NCBI GenBank assembly: GCA_022769845.1
Contig: JALEIO010000016.1
Location: 1-14,241 of the forward strand
Reading direction: 5' to 3'
DNA from: Oscillospiraceae bacterium
GTDB lineage: Bacteria; Bacillota; Clostridia; UMGS1810
Length of the DNA stretch: 14,241 nucleotides
This document shows positions 1-6,135 of the stretch, in pieces. The number at the start of each line of letters is the position of its first letter. The stretch's first letter is position 1. Below the pieces are notes generated by a model. It was not told the DNA's origin. It did no database searches and saw only the letters and a list, made by a program, of their open reading frames with translations. Both the position numbers and the translations under genes were made by a program.

Positions 1-1
1 C

Positions 2-133
2 TCAAAAATCCAACTTTTACTATAAAAAAAGTGCTATCGAGGACAACTCATTCCAAGATGGCAATTAGAATTATATGATATGGTCTTAAAGATAGGAGAT
101 TATCGCAATACTGCAATATTTGAACGTGTTTAA
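2..133 (+). pseudogene. 3' end of an unidentified gene, apparently frameshifted
   Basis: The frame ending at the TAA at 131-133 reads as a plausible protein C-terminus of about 35 residues, including YRGQLIPRWQLELYD and ending GDYRNTAIFERV. The same frame has a TAA stop at 23-25, directly before a run of seven A (24-30). Upstream of the A run the other two plus frames are open to the window edge, so a one-base change in that run would join one of them to this tail. This could be a real frameshift in a decaying gene, a homopolymer sequencing error, or a chance reading. I do not recognise the family. Two hairpins follow at 145-177 and 235-261, and the second is terminator-like on this strand, as expected behind a plus-strand gene. 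The true 5' part lies outside the window. Confidence 0.35.
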
Positions 134-134
134 G

Positions 135-177
135 ATAAAAAGAAAAGACCGACTATTCTATAAAAATAGTCAGTCTT
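135..177 (-). terminator. Probable terminator of the CocE-type hydrolase gene
   Basis: The hairpin has arms AAGAC+GACTATT (145-149, 151-157) and AATAGTC+GTCTT (165-171, 173-177), with one C/A mismatch and a 7-base loop. Read on the minus strand it is followed by TTCTTTTTAT, a good U-tract. It lies about 115 bases past the hydrolase stop. On the plus strand the following bases are only weakly T-rich. Confidence 0.6.
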
Positions 178-211
178 ATTTGATACTGACGCTCAATTTT
201 AATACAGTTAA

Positions 212-267
212 AAAAGCGGTGCATTTTCTGTTGAAGAAAAGTTTCACCGTAAAACTTTTCTTTTTTT
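212..267 (+). repeat. Short copy of the palindromic repeat element (copy 1)
   Basis: The stretch beginning AAAAGCGGTG and continuing through ATTTT, TTGA and GAAAAG matches the left part of the element at 1996-2143 in the same orientation. The right part (CGTAAAACTTTTCTTT) matches the right arm of that element. About 60 bases of the interior of the longer copy are absent here. The two copies lie on either side of the hydrolase gene. The match is clear by eye but imperfect. Confidence 0.55.
235..267 (+). terminator. Intrinsic terminator, plus strand
   Basis: A perfect 10-bp stem (AGAAAAGTTT at 235-244, AAACTTTTCT at 252-261) with a 7-base loop CACCGTA is followed by a run of seven T (261-267). 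It would stop transcription coming from the broken gene at the window start. The loop sequence CACCG is complementary to CGGTG at 217-221 just upstream, so the RNA could form a competing hairpin or a loop-upstream pseudoknot. Confidence 0.65.
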
Positions 268-291
268 CTCGTGTCAAGTTAGAACCAAGAT

Positions 292-1866
292 TTACAATTC
301 AACCGGTAATGTTAAATATGATTCTTGCAAATATACTGTATTATGTGCAATTTTTGCTGTTGTTTGCTCACTGTATAATCCTTTTTGATTGGTATGGCGT
401 ACATAATGTTCGTTGTCAGCAGAAGAAACATCAATTCTTAATCGCTCTCCTCTTTTTATTAAAAATGCATGCTCGTCAAAATCGAAATCAAGTTCAACAA
501 CAGAATTCGGAACATACGTCCCAAGCTGATAACACAAAGAAGTTATATCATCTCTCAAACCGTAATCCCCATTTTCTTTCTCAATGCTGACGCGAACATA
601 ATAGCAGGTATCCTCACAATCTGATTTCACCATTAGTTTTGCTGACATTTTCCCTTTTACATAAACATCATCCTTAAACGGATCGGAATAAACGGATATA
701 ATATCATAACGCAAATTGGGCTTATCTTGATAAGCAGCTCCTCCAAACGCTCTCGACAAACCGCCTTTAAATTTGGGGGCATCAAAAGGATTATAAACAT
801 ACGAAGCCTCGTTATTCCCCAATCTTATTTTCATAGTATCAGAGGAAGATAAAACCTTATCCGTTTCCCACCTGTTTTCAAATAATTTATAATATGTAAT
901 CATGCCTGTTTCAAAAGGTGAACGCTCAGTTTTTCCCCTAATAAAATCAAACCATTCTATTTCATAAAAACTCCCAAACTTTTCGCATCTTTTACCGTTT
1001 GGAAACACTATGGATTCTTCCGGGTTGCAATCGTCCGAGTGATCATACGGTGATACAACGAGTGCAGACATATTTCTGCTACTCTCGCTCATGTTTTTCC
1101 ACATATCAAAAATTCCGCCGGTATATATATCATAGAAACCGGTAGTAAACAAAATCGGAAAATTAACATTATTAGTAGCATTTCTGGCATCATTTCCACC
1201 AAATCTTGTATTCCAAAACTCATTATCAGGGTTGGGTGCCTTAAGCATTTCATCAAAATCTTCCGATACTTCACCGAAAACTGTTTTTGTAAAATTTTTC
1301 ATAGGAAGAATGTCAAAAGAACCTATGGAATAATTTTTCTTCATATGCAATTTTGCTTTATACATTCCAACATACCAAGATCCATGTAGTGCTTTTTTCA
1401 AAAATCCGTTACGATAACAAATATTGTATCTTTCACTGTCCTGAACACCGAAAATTGCCCCCTTAATATCTTCGCCAAACGGAGCTGTGGCATAATGAAC
1501 GGAAGTTAAATAACTTTCTCCTTTAAGAAATATTTCTCCGTTATAAAACTCCTGCTCTCGTACCCATTTATGCAGATTAATGCCGTCTTCCCGTTCATTT
1601 ATATAAGGGATGCAGTCACCCTCACTTTTTCCCCTTCCCCTACAATGTTGAATAACGACTGCATATCCGTTTTTTAACCAATTTTTGTGTTCATTTAAAT
1701 ATTCAACAGCAATATTTTCTTCTTCCACATTTTCGTATCTGTCAACATACGGAGAACGTATAATAACAACCGGAAACTTCCCTATCGAATCAGGCAACAA
1801 AACCACTGTAAATAGTTTTATACCCTCTGATTTTATATATTTATGATCTGAGACATATTTTACCAT
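292..1866 (-). CDS. CocE/NonD family hydrolase (X-Pro dipeptidyl-peptidase S15 type)
   Basis: This 524-residue protein is an alpha/beta-hydrolase of the CocE/NonD or Xaa-Pro dipeptidyl-peptidase (S15) superfamily. The family cleaves esters, amides or N-terminal dipeptides; the substrate here cannot be told. Ser118 in GESY is the expected nucleophile (family pattern GxSY). Asp246 in TGFYD and His276 in SPYDHS complete a plausible triad. RSPY (37-40) and the RGRGKSEG motif (76-83) are also typical. Residues from about 330 to the end would form the beta-rich C-terminal jelly-roll domain. The length is a little short of the usual 550-650, but the protein seems intact. There is no signal peptide, so it is probably cytoplasmic. 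The ATG has an AGGAGG site (1876-1881) at good spacing. The gene stands alone with its own promoter and terminator. By hand count on a few lines it is more AT-rich than the core genes to its right, and it is flanked by repeat copies, which suggests acquisition by transfer. Confidence 0.88.
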   Translation of the reverse strand: MVKYVSDHKYIKSEGIKLFTVVLLPDSIGKFPVVIIRSPYVDRYENVEEENIAVEYLNEHKNWLKNGYAVVIQHCRGRGKSEGDCIPYINEREDGINLHKWVREQEFYNGEIFLKGESYLTSVHYATAPFGEDIKGAIFGVQDSERYNICYRNGFLKKALHGSWYVGMYKAKLHMKKNYSIGSFDILPMKNFTKTVFGEVSEDFDEMLKAPNPDNEFWNTRFGGNDARNATNNVNFPILFTTGFYDIYTGGIFDMWKNMSESSRNMSALVVSPYDHSDDCNPEESIVFPNGKRCEKFGSFYEIEWFDFIRGKTERSPFETGMITYYKLFENRWETDKVLSSSDTMKIRLGNNEASYVYNPFDAPKFKGGLSRAFGGAAYQDKPNLRYDIISVYSDPFKDDVYVKGKMSAKLMVKSDCEDTCYYVRVSIEKENGDYGLRDDITSLCYQLGTYVPNSVVELDFDFDEHAFLIKRGERLRIDVSSADNEHYVRHTNQKGLYSEQTTAKIAHNTVYLQESYLTLPVEL

Positions 1867-1940
1867 ATTGGTTGTCCTCCTCTTTCGATAAATTTCAACA
1901 TCTTACCATTTAAGATTCCTAAACAATTTGAGTTTTTAAA

Positions 1941-1971
1941 GTATTATATCATGTAATACAACTTTTTTCAA
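1941..1971 (-). promoter_or_regulatory. Sigma-A promoter of the hydrolase gene with overlapping dyad
   Basis: On the minus strand, TTGAAA (1966-1971) and a perfect TATAAT (1943-1948) are separated by 17 bp, about 75 bases upstream of the hydrolase ATG. A perfect inverted repeat GTATTA-N7-TAATAC (1941-1959) covers the -10 box and part of the spacer, which is a suitable place for a repressor to bind. Confidence 0.8.
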
Positions 1972-1995
1972 TATTTGCATTGTTTTTGACATAAC

Positions 1996-2143
1996 ACCAA
2001 AAGCGGTGTATTTTAACTTGAGAAAAGCTTCTGCGTGAAATACGAAAACGCCTATGAAGGCTGTTTTTGCACTTAACAAGTGTATGTATGGCGCTCACGA
2101 AAACTTTTCTTTAAAAAAATCCCTTAAAAATAGCGGTTTTGGT
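1996..2143. repeat. 148-bp imperfect palindromic element (MITE/REP-like, copy 2)
   Basis: This element fills most of the 320-base gap between the hydrolase gene and tRNA-Leu. Its arms pair from the outside in: ACCAAAA (1996-2002) with TTTTGGT (2137-2143), TATTTT (2009-2014) with AAAATA (2127-2132), AGAAAAG (2021-2027) with CTTTTCT (2104-2110), CGTGA (2034-2038) with TCACG (2095-2099), and CGCC (2049-2052) with GGCG (2090-2093). A central CACTT-AAC-AAGTG hairpin (2070-2082) caps it. It has no coding potential. It could be a small non-autonomous mobile element, a structured RNA, or both. A shortened copy lies at 212-267. I saw no target-site duplication. Confidence 0.55.
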
Positions 2144-2189
2144 AATTAAATAAGAACCGCAATTTTGTATCAAAATTACGGTTCTTATT
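2144..2189 (-). terminator. Terminator of tRNA-Leu
   Basis: A long hairpin starts right after the tRNA CCA end. CGGTTCTTATTT (2179-2190) pairs with AAATAAGAACCG (2148-2159), and CAAAATT (2171-2177) pairs with AATTTTG (2161-2167) inside it, leaving a 3-base loop. The U-rich tail is made by the stem's own end (TTATTTAATT on the minus strand). Its first arm touches the last base of the tRNA. Confidence 0.7.
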
Positions 2190-2273
2190 TGGTGCGGCAA
2201 ATGGGACTTGAACCCATACGTCATAGACACACGCCCCTCAAACGTGCCTGTCTGCCGATTCCAGCACTGCCGC
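2190..2273 (-). tRNA. tRNA-Leu (anticodon GAG)
   Basis: On the minus strand the acceptor stem GCGGCAG pairs with TTGCCGC, followed by discriminator A and an encoded CCA (2190-2192). The anticodon stem CACGT/GCGTG encloses loop TTGAGGG, giving anticodon GAG (complement of 2237-2239), which reads CUC and CUU. The long variable arm and the GGGTTCAAGTCCC T-arm fit a class II leucine tRNA. The 84-base gene is a single-gene transcription unit with its own promoter and terminator. The accessory DNA begins just past its 3' end, the side on which tRNA-targeting elements integrate. Confidence 0.95.
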
Positions 2274-2308
2274 AAGTGTGTTGTTTCTCATTAGCAACAA
2301 CATTGACT

Positions 2309-2337
2309 ATTTTAACCGATTTTAAGTCATTTGTCAA
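2309..2337 (-). promoter_or_regulatory. Promoter of tRNA-Leu
   Basis: On the minus strand a perfect TTGACA (2332-2337) and TAAAAT (2309-2314) are spaced by 17 bp. The start point would be about 2302, giving a leader of about 28 bases before the tRNA 5' end. That leader can form a TGTTGTT/AACAACA hairpin (2279-2302), presumably removed by RNase P. Confidence 0.85.
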
Positions 2338-2340
2338 TAG

Positions 2341-2367
2341 TATTTTTAAAAAATTTTAAAAATTTTT
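2341..2367 (-). promoter_or_regulatory. UP-element-like A/T tract upstream of the tRNA promoter
   Basis: A run of 27 uninterrupted A/T bases arranged as alternating A and T tracts lies just upstream of the tRNA-Leu -35 box. A/T tracts in this position are known to bind the RNA polymerase alpha C-terminal domain and to raise rRNA and tRNA promoter strength. The function here is inferred. Confidence 0.5.
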
Positions 2368-2387
2368 GATTTTGCCTTAAAAGAAGC

Positions 2388-2425
2388 AAAAATACGTCAG
2401 GACATTTTTGTCAAAACGTCCTGAC
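2388..2425 (-). terminator. Terminator of the citrate synthase gene
   Basis: The arms GTCAGGAC (2396-2403) and GTCCTGAC (2418-2425) form a perfect 8-bp stem, extended inside by four A-T pairs and a wobble pair to a 4-base loop. On the minus strand it is followed by a T-rich tail (TATTTTTGC). It lies 20 bases past the citrate synthase stop codon. Confidence 0.85.
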
Positions 2426-2445
2426 ATTATCTTTATATTCCGATA

Positions 2446-3807
2446 TTATCTTTTGTCCAGCGAAATATAATTTTTGTCTTTTGCAACGCTGATGTACGCA
2501 GGGCGAATAATCTTTCCGGCGTTTTGAATTTCTTCAATACGGTGAGCGCTCCAGCCCACAATGCGCGACATTGCAAAAATAGGGGTGAACAGCTCGGGCG
2601 GCAGCGACAGCATCTTGTAAACCAATCCCGAATAAAAGTCGATATTTGCGCTTACGCCTTTGTAAATTTTGCGTTTTTGCGCTATAACCTCTGACGCAAG
2701 GCTTGCCACCGTTTCGTAAAGTTCAAATTCATCTTCAATTCCCTTTTCAACCGATAATTCGCGGGCACATTCTTTTAAAATATCGGCTCTCGGGTCAGAC
2801 TTTGAATAAACTGCGTGTCCCATACCGTAGATAAGTCCTGATTTGTCAAACGCCTCTTTGTTAAGAAGCTTTACAAGATAATCCTCAATTTCGCCTTTAT
2901 TTTTAACGTTTATACTGCTTTTCATATCATCAAACATAGTTACAACTTTTATGTTTGCGCCGCCGTGGCGCGGACCCTTAAGAGAGCCGAGCGCCGCCGC
3001 AACTGATGAATATGTGTCTGTTCCGGACGAGGTTACAACGTGAGTGGTAAATGCTGAATTATTACCGCCGCCGTGCTCTGCATGGAGAACCAGAGAAAGG
3101 TCTAATATTTTTGCTTCGAGAGGTGTATATTTGCCGTTTTTGCGCAGCATATGTAAAATATTTTCCGCTGTTGAAAGGCTTTTGTCGGGAAGATGAATAT
3201 ACAGACTTTTTCCCATACGGTAGTGCCGGAATGAGTGAAAGCCGTACACTGCAAGCAGCGGAAAAACCGAAATAAGCTGAAGACTTTGGCGCAAAACGTT
3301 TGAAATGGAAATATCATCGGGATTATCGTCATAAGCATAAAGCGCAAGCACGCTTCGCGAAAGAATATTCATCATATCGCACCCGGGATTTTTAAGGATT
3401 GAATTGTTTACAAAGTCATCGGGAAGAGTGCGGTAATCTGCCAAAACCGCCTTGAAATTTTCCAGTTCTTCACAGTTTGGAAGGGTTGAAAACAACAAAA
3501 GATAAGCCGTTTCTTCAAAGCCGAAGCGATTTTCTTTTAAAAATCCCGATACAATATCTCGGATGTTATATCCGCGGTAGAAAAGCGCGCCGTCACAAGG
3601 AATTTCGTTGCCGTCTTTGTCGGTATCCTTTGCCTTGATGCGTGAAATTTCCGTAAGCCCCGTTGCAACGCCGTTGCCGTTTAAATCGCGCAGTCCGCGG
3701 TAAATATTGTTTTCAATATACATTTCCGGCACTATATGGTTGCCCTTTGAAGAAATTTCAGCAAGCTTTTCAATGTATGGTGTGATTTGTGAATTTAGTT
3801 TGTTCAT
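2446..3807 (-). CDS. gltA: Citrate synthase (Si type)
   Basis: This cytoplasmic enzyme condenses acetyl-CoA and oxaloacetate to citrate and CoA. The 453-residue sequence carries the expected catalytic set: His245 in HAEHGGGNNSAF, His281 in GPRHGGAN, and Asp338 in GHAVYSKSDPR. The last third has the usual helical region with FYSGLVYKMLSLP and AHRIEE. It has about 60-70 N-terminal residues before the core, as in longer bacterial forms. The ATG follows an AGAGGTGA site at proper spacing. The gene has its own promoter (3845-3873) and terminator. No aconitase or isocitrate dehydrogenase gene lies beside it in the window. In a fermenting anaerobe it would mainly supply 2-oxoglutarate for glutamate. 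A 2-methylcitrate synthase activity cannot be excluded by sequence alone, but no propionate genes are nearby. Confidence 0.93.
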   Translation of the reverse strand: MNKLNSQITPYIEKLAEISSKGNHIVPEMYIENNIYRGLRDLNGNGVATGLTEISRIKAKDTDKDGNEIPCDGALFYRGYNIRDIVSGFLKENRFGFEETAYLLLFSTLPNCEELENFKAVLADYRTLPDDFVNNSILKNPGCDMMNILSRSVLALYAYDDNPDDISISNVLRQSLQLISVFPLLAVYGFHSFRHYRMGKSLYIHLPDKSLSTAENILHMLRKNGKYTPLEAKILDLSLVLHAEHGGGNNSAFTTHVVTSSGTDTYSSVAAALGSLKGPRHGGANIKVVTMFDDMKSSINVKNKGEIEDYLVKLLNKEAFDKSGLIYGMGHAVYSKSDPRADILKECARELSVEKGIEDEFELYETVASLASEVIAQKRKIYKGVSANIDFYSGLVYKMLSLPPELFTPIFAMSRIVGWSAHRIEEIQNAGKIIRPAYISVAKDKNYISLDKR

Positions 3808-3844
3808 CTTGCGTCACCTCTGTTTCAAATATGATGTATGATTG

Positions 3845-3873
3845 ATTTTAGCATATTTTTTAAAAGATGGCAA
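3845..3873 (-). promoter_or_regulatory. Promoter of the citrate synthase gene
   Basis: On the minus strand TTGCCA (3868-3873) and TAAAAT (3845-3850) are spaced by 17 bp, and the extended -10 element TGC precedes the -10 box. It lies about 40 bases upstream of the citrate synthase start codon. Confidence 0.8.
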
Positions 3874-3915
3874 GATTTGCGGCAAAACTTTACATAACAT
3901 TCATAGTTTCGACAT

Positions 3916-3955
3916 AATTTTAATCAATTTTTAACAATTTTAATCCTTTTTAATC
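3916..3955. repeat. Short direct repeats upstream of the citrate synthase promoter
   Basis: AATTTTAATC occurs at 3916-3925 and 3936-3945, exactly 20 bp apart, with a third TTTTAATC at 3948-3955. Spacing by two helical turns would put regulator sites on one face of the DNA. The set lies about 45-80 bp upstream of the citrate synthase -35 box and overlaps the stop codon of the next gene. In such AT-rich sequence it may be chance. Confidence 0.3.
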
Positions 3956-4702
3956 CTTAATAAAATATTGTCCGTCATCTGCGAGCTCAATAATTACAGA
4001 AAAATACACAGCTTCGCCGATGTTTAGCTTTGTGCAGAGGCTATCCATATGGACTAACGGATTTGCTTCGTTATCAGAAGCAAAGGCAATAAGAATTTTG
4101 TTTCCGTTTATCCCGAATATGTAATGCCCGAACTTATCAAACGAATACATTGCCCCGCGCTCAAACATTGCGTATTTGACGGCTGAAATGCTTGAAACAG
4201 GTTTAAAGTCGCTGATTTTGTAAAGCGTAAAGCCGGTTTCCGAATCGTTGTCAATGGGTGAATAGTTTTTTAAGTTCTCGTTTATCTCGTCAAAAATATC
4301 ATTTTGAACATCGGAAAGCTTGGCGGAATGTGATGATTTTATGCGTTCGAGAATTTTTTTTGCGTTGTCAACAGGCGTATTATCCTCAAGAATCCATTCC
4401 TCGTTTTGGTATGCATATCCAACATAATCCACCTTGTCGGTTATGGTGTTTTTTATGCCGAAGATTATTGTGTCGGTGCAAATTTGAGGGTTTACCCGAA
4501 CGGCAAGATGCCCAAAATTATCCACAACGCCAATTCCGCGAACCTCTTTTGTATCCTTGTCGGCAAAATATGCTCTCACTACGCAGTCGGGGTCAATATC
4601 TTCGTGGATTTTAATGTTTATTTCTATATTTGAACTTGATTCGTCATCGGTTTTTGTTACGCTACCGCTTATTATTTTTGACTTTATGGTGAAATTTTCC
4701 AT
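3950..4702 (-). CDS. Hypothetical protein, 250 residues
   Basis: I do not recognise this protein. The start was placed at the ATG at 4700-4702 (MENFTIKSK), because GGGAGG lies 10 bases upstream of it; an upstream in-frame ATG at 4777 has no such site and would fall inside the regulatory region. There is no signal peptide or membrane segment. Residues 1 to about 105 look beta-rich (alternating hydrophobic strands, several acidic turns). About 110-145 is a charged helical linker. The last hundred residues, beginning near GFTLYKISDFKPV, look like a second compact domain with the pattern GHYIFGINGNKILIAF, somewhat like C-terminal modules of uncharacterised clostridial proteins. It is transcribed toward citrate synthase but has no visible terminator before that promoter. 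A 31-bp dyad lies just upstream of its ribosome binding site. Confidence 0.72.
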   Translation of the reverse strand: MENFTIKSKIISGSVTKTDDESSSNIEINIKIHEDIDPDCVVRAYFADKDTKEVRGIGVVDNFGHLAVRVNPQICTDTIIFGIKNTITDKVDYVGYAYQNEEWILEDNTPVDNAKKILERIKSSHSAKLSDVQNDIFDEINENLKNYSPIDNDSETGFTLYKISDFKPVSSISAVKYAMFERGAMYSFDKFGHYIFGINGNKILIAFASDNEANPLVHMDSLCTKLNIGEAVYFSVIIELADDGQYFIKD

Positions 4703-4727
4703 TATTTTTGTACCTCCCGCAATGGTA

Positions 4728-4758
4728 TAAGACAGGCAAAGATAATTTGACTGTCTTA
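4728..4758. promoter_or_regulatory. Inverted repeat upstream of the hypothetical gene
   Basis: TAAGACAG (4728-4735) and CTGTCTTA (4751-4758) are perfect inverted arms, extended inside by CAAA/TTTG (4737-4740, 4746-4749) after one mismatch, around a 5-base centre. In minus-strand RNA it would be a hairpin about 10 bases upstream of the GGGAGG site. As DNA it could be a dimer operator in the divergent promoter region. Confidence 0.5.
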
Positions 4759-4763
4759 ACATA

Positions 4764-4794
4764 AATATATGCGCCAAAAAAATACTTTTGACAA
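4764..4794 (-). promoter_or_regulatory. Weak candidate promoter of the hypothetical gene
   Basis: On the minus strand TTGTCA (4789-4794) overlaps the divergent plus-strand -35 box. CATATA lies 17 bp downstream, or TATATT 19 bp downstream (4764-4769). The -10 match is poor at good spacing and good at poor spacing, so this is tentative. Confidence 0.3.
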
Positions 4795-4816
4795 ACGATA
4801 CATAATATGTTAAAAT
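4788..4816 (+). promoter_or_regulatory. Promoter of the DUF624 gene
   Basis: A perfect TTGACA (4788-4793) and TAAAAT (4811-4816) are spaced by 17 bp, with TGT immediately before the -10 box (extended -10). The start codon at 4850 follows GGGGAGG at good spacing. Confidence 0.85.
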
Positions 4817-4849
4817 AAATCATTAAACATACTTTGGGGAGGAATTTGT

Positions 4850-5683
4850 ATGGGACTGTTCGGACGAGGATATCAGAAGGAAGGACCGGGAGTTTCAAAA
4901 GACGAGGTTGAAAAGAGAAAATTCTTTTTGTTTTTTGAATTGTATTTCAGAAAGTTCTGGAAAATAATAAAGCTTAATTTACTGTATTTTTTTGTAAATA
5001 TTTTAAGCGTTCTGGCAATAGCGGTTATGCTTATGAGTCTTTCTGTTCCGCAGGAAAAAGGGGTTATTGACGGTGTTGCACTTATTGCATACGGAGTTCT
5101 TGTGCTTTCGGGAATTATTGTGGGCCCGAGCACGGCTGCGCTTGTGTATGTGCTCAGAAATTACGCAAATCAAAGACATTCGTTTATGGTGTCCGATTTT
5201 TTTGAGCAGTTTAAGAAAAACTTCAAGCAGGGCGTTCCGGTGGGAATATTAAGTATGATTCTTCCTGTTGTTTTCACGTTTTCGATTGTTTATTATTCGG
5301 CAATTAACGGCACCTTCGGAATGATACTTTTATGTCTTTCCACTCTTTGCGTAATTGTAATTTTGTCAGCTTTTCTTTACGTTTATCCTATTATGGTAAC
5401 ATTTGATTTAAAGCTTAAGCAAATTTTCAAAAACTCGCTTATTATGGCTTTTGCAAATTTTCCCGTAAACTTTTTGGTGCTTTTAATAAGCGCGGCAATT
5501 TTGTATGGCGTTACTATGATTTCAACAATACTTATGACTGTTTTGATGATGCTTATTGTACCGGCAACAATAGGATTTATTTCAGTCTTTTCTATATGGG
5601 GTGCAATTGACAAATATATGATGCCCGAAAAAGAGGAAGACGAGGAGGAAGCGGTTTTTTCGGACGAGCGCATTTTGAAGTAA
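4850..5683 (+). CDS. YesL/DUF624 family membrane protein
   Basis: This 277-residue integral membrane protein belongs to the DUF624 (YesL) family, common in Clostridia. The N-terminus (MGLFG, GPGVSKDE, then FFLFFELYFRKFWKI) is the family signature. Hydrophobic segments lie near 42-64, 76-101, 130-150, 157-182, 203-226 and 228-250, suggesting six membrane helices. The C-terminus is an acidic cytoplasmic tail (KEEDEEE at 261-267). The function of the family is not established; in some genomes members sit with sugar-uptake genes, but none are here. The gene has a strong promoter divergent from the hypothetical gene and is followed after a single base by the DUF188 gene, so the two are probably cotranscribed and translationally coupled. 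Confidence 0.88.
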   Translation: MGLFGRGYQKEGPGVSKDEVEKRKFFLFFELYFRKFWKIIKLNLLYFFVNILSVLAIAVMLMSLSVPQEKGVIDGVALIAYGVLVLSGIIVGPSTAALVYVLRNYANQRHSFMVSDFFEQFKKNFKQGVPVGILSMILPVVFTFSIVYYSAINGTFGMILLCLSTLCVIVILSAFLYVYPIMVTFDLKLKQIFKNSLIMAFANFPVNFLVLLISAAILYGVTMISTILMTVLMMLIVPATIGFISVFSIWGAIDKYMMPEKEEDEEEAVFSDERILK

Positions 5684-5684
5684 T

Positions 5685-6128
5685 ATGAAAATTTTAGTTG
5701 ACGCGGACGCGTGTCCCGTAAAAGAAATTGTTGTGCAGATTGCAAAAAAATACAGTATTCCGGTTTTGATGTTTGCAGATACAAGCCATATTTTAAAAAG
5801 CGATTATGCGTTGGTTTTCACGGTGGATAAACAAAGTGACAGCGTTGATATTGCGCTTGCGAACAAAATTGAAAAGGGAGATATTGTTGTGACGCAGGAT
5901 TACGGCGTTGCGGCGCTTTCTCTTGGAAAGGGCGCGTATTGCATAAATCAGAACGGACTTGTTTATACAAACGAAAATATTGATATGCTGCTTTTTAGGC
6001 GACATATCGGCAAAAAATTAAGGCGCAGCGGCAAAAAAGCAGGCGGTGAAAAGAAAAGAAACGGCGAAAATGACATAAAATTTGCGTTTGAATTTGAAAA
6101 TCTTATTAAAAGTGCAAATATTTGTTAA
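5685..6128 (+). CDS. YaiI/YqxD family protein (DUF188)
   Basis: This 147-residue soluble protein belongs to the YaiI/YqxD (DUF188) family, which has a PIN-like fold and no firmly established role. The N-terminal MKILVDADACP with Asp6 and Asp8 is the family hallmark. TQDYGVAALSLGKGA and the RRHIGKKLRRSGKK segment near the C-terminus are also typical. The acidic residues could bind a metal as in PIN nucleases, but activity is inferred only. The start lies one base after the DUF624 stop and has no good ribosome binding site, so translation probably depends on coupling. No terminator is visible before the pta promoter, which begins 8 bases past the stop. Confidence 0.9.
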   Translation: MKILVDADACPVKEIVVQIAKKYSIPVLMFADTSHILKSDYALVFTVDKQSDSVDIALANKIEKGDIVVTQDYGVAALSLGKGAYCINQNGLVYTNENIDMLLFRRHIGKKLRRSGKKAGGEKKRNGENDIKFAFEFENLIKSANIC

Positions 6129-6135
6129 AAATATC

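Noticed and set aside
120..590. Open frame of 156 codons on the plus strand
   Set aside because: It runs antisense to the end of the hydrolase gene, has no ribosome binding site, starts inside the broken gene tail, and gives a low-complexity Lys/Phe/Leu-rich product.
2302..2338. ATTGAC/GTCAAT inverted repeat around the tRNA promoter
   Set aside because: It is only 6 bp with a 25-bp gap, and one arm is mostly the -35 box itself; chance is likely.
2165..2359. Open frame of 64 codons reading MGLEPIRHRH and similar
   Set aside because: This is the plus-strand translation of the tRNA-Leu gene, a well-known false protein.
4703..4777. N-terminal extension of the hypothetical protein to an ATG at 4777
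   Set aside because: It has no ribosome binding site and would run through the dyad at 4728-4758, while the ATG at 4702 has GGGAGG upstream.
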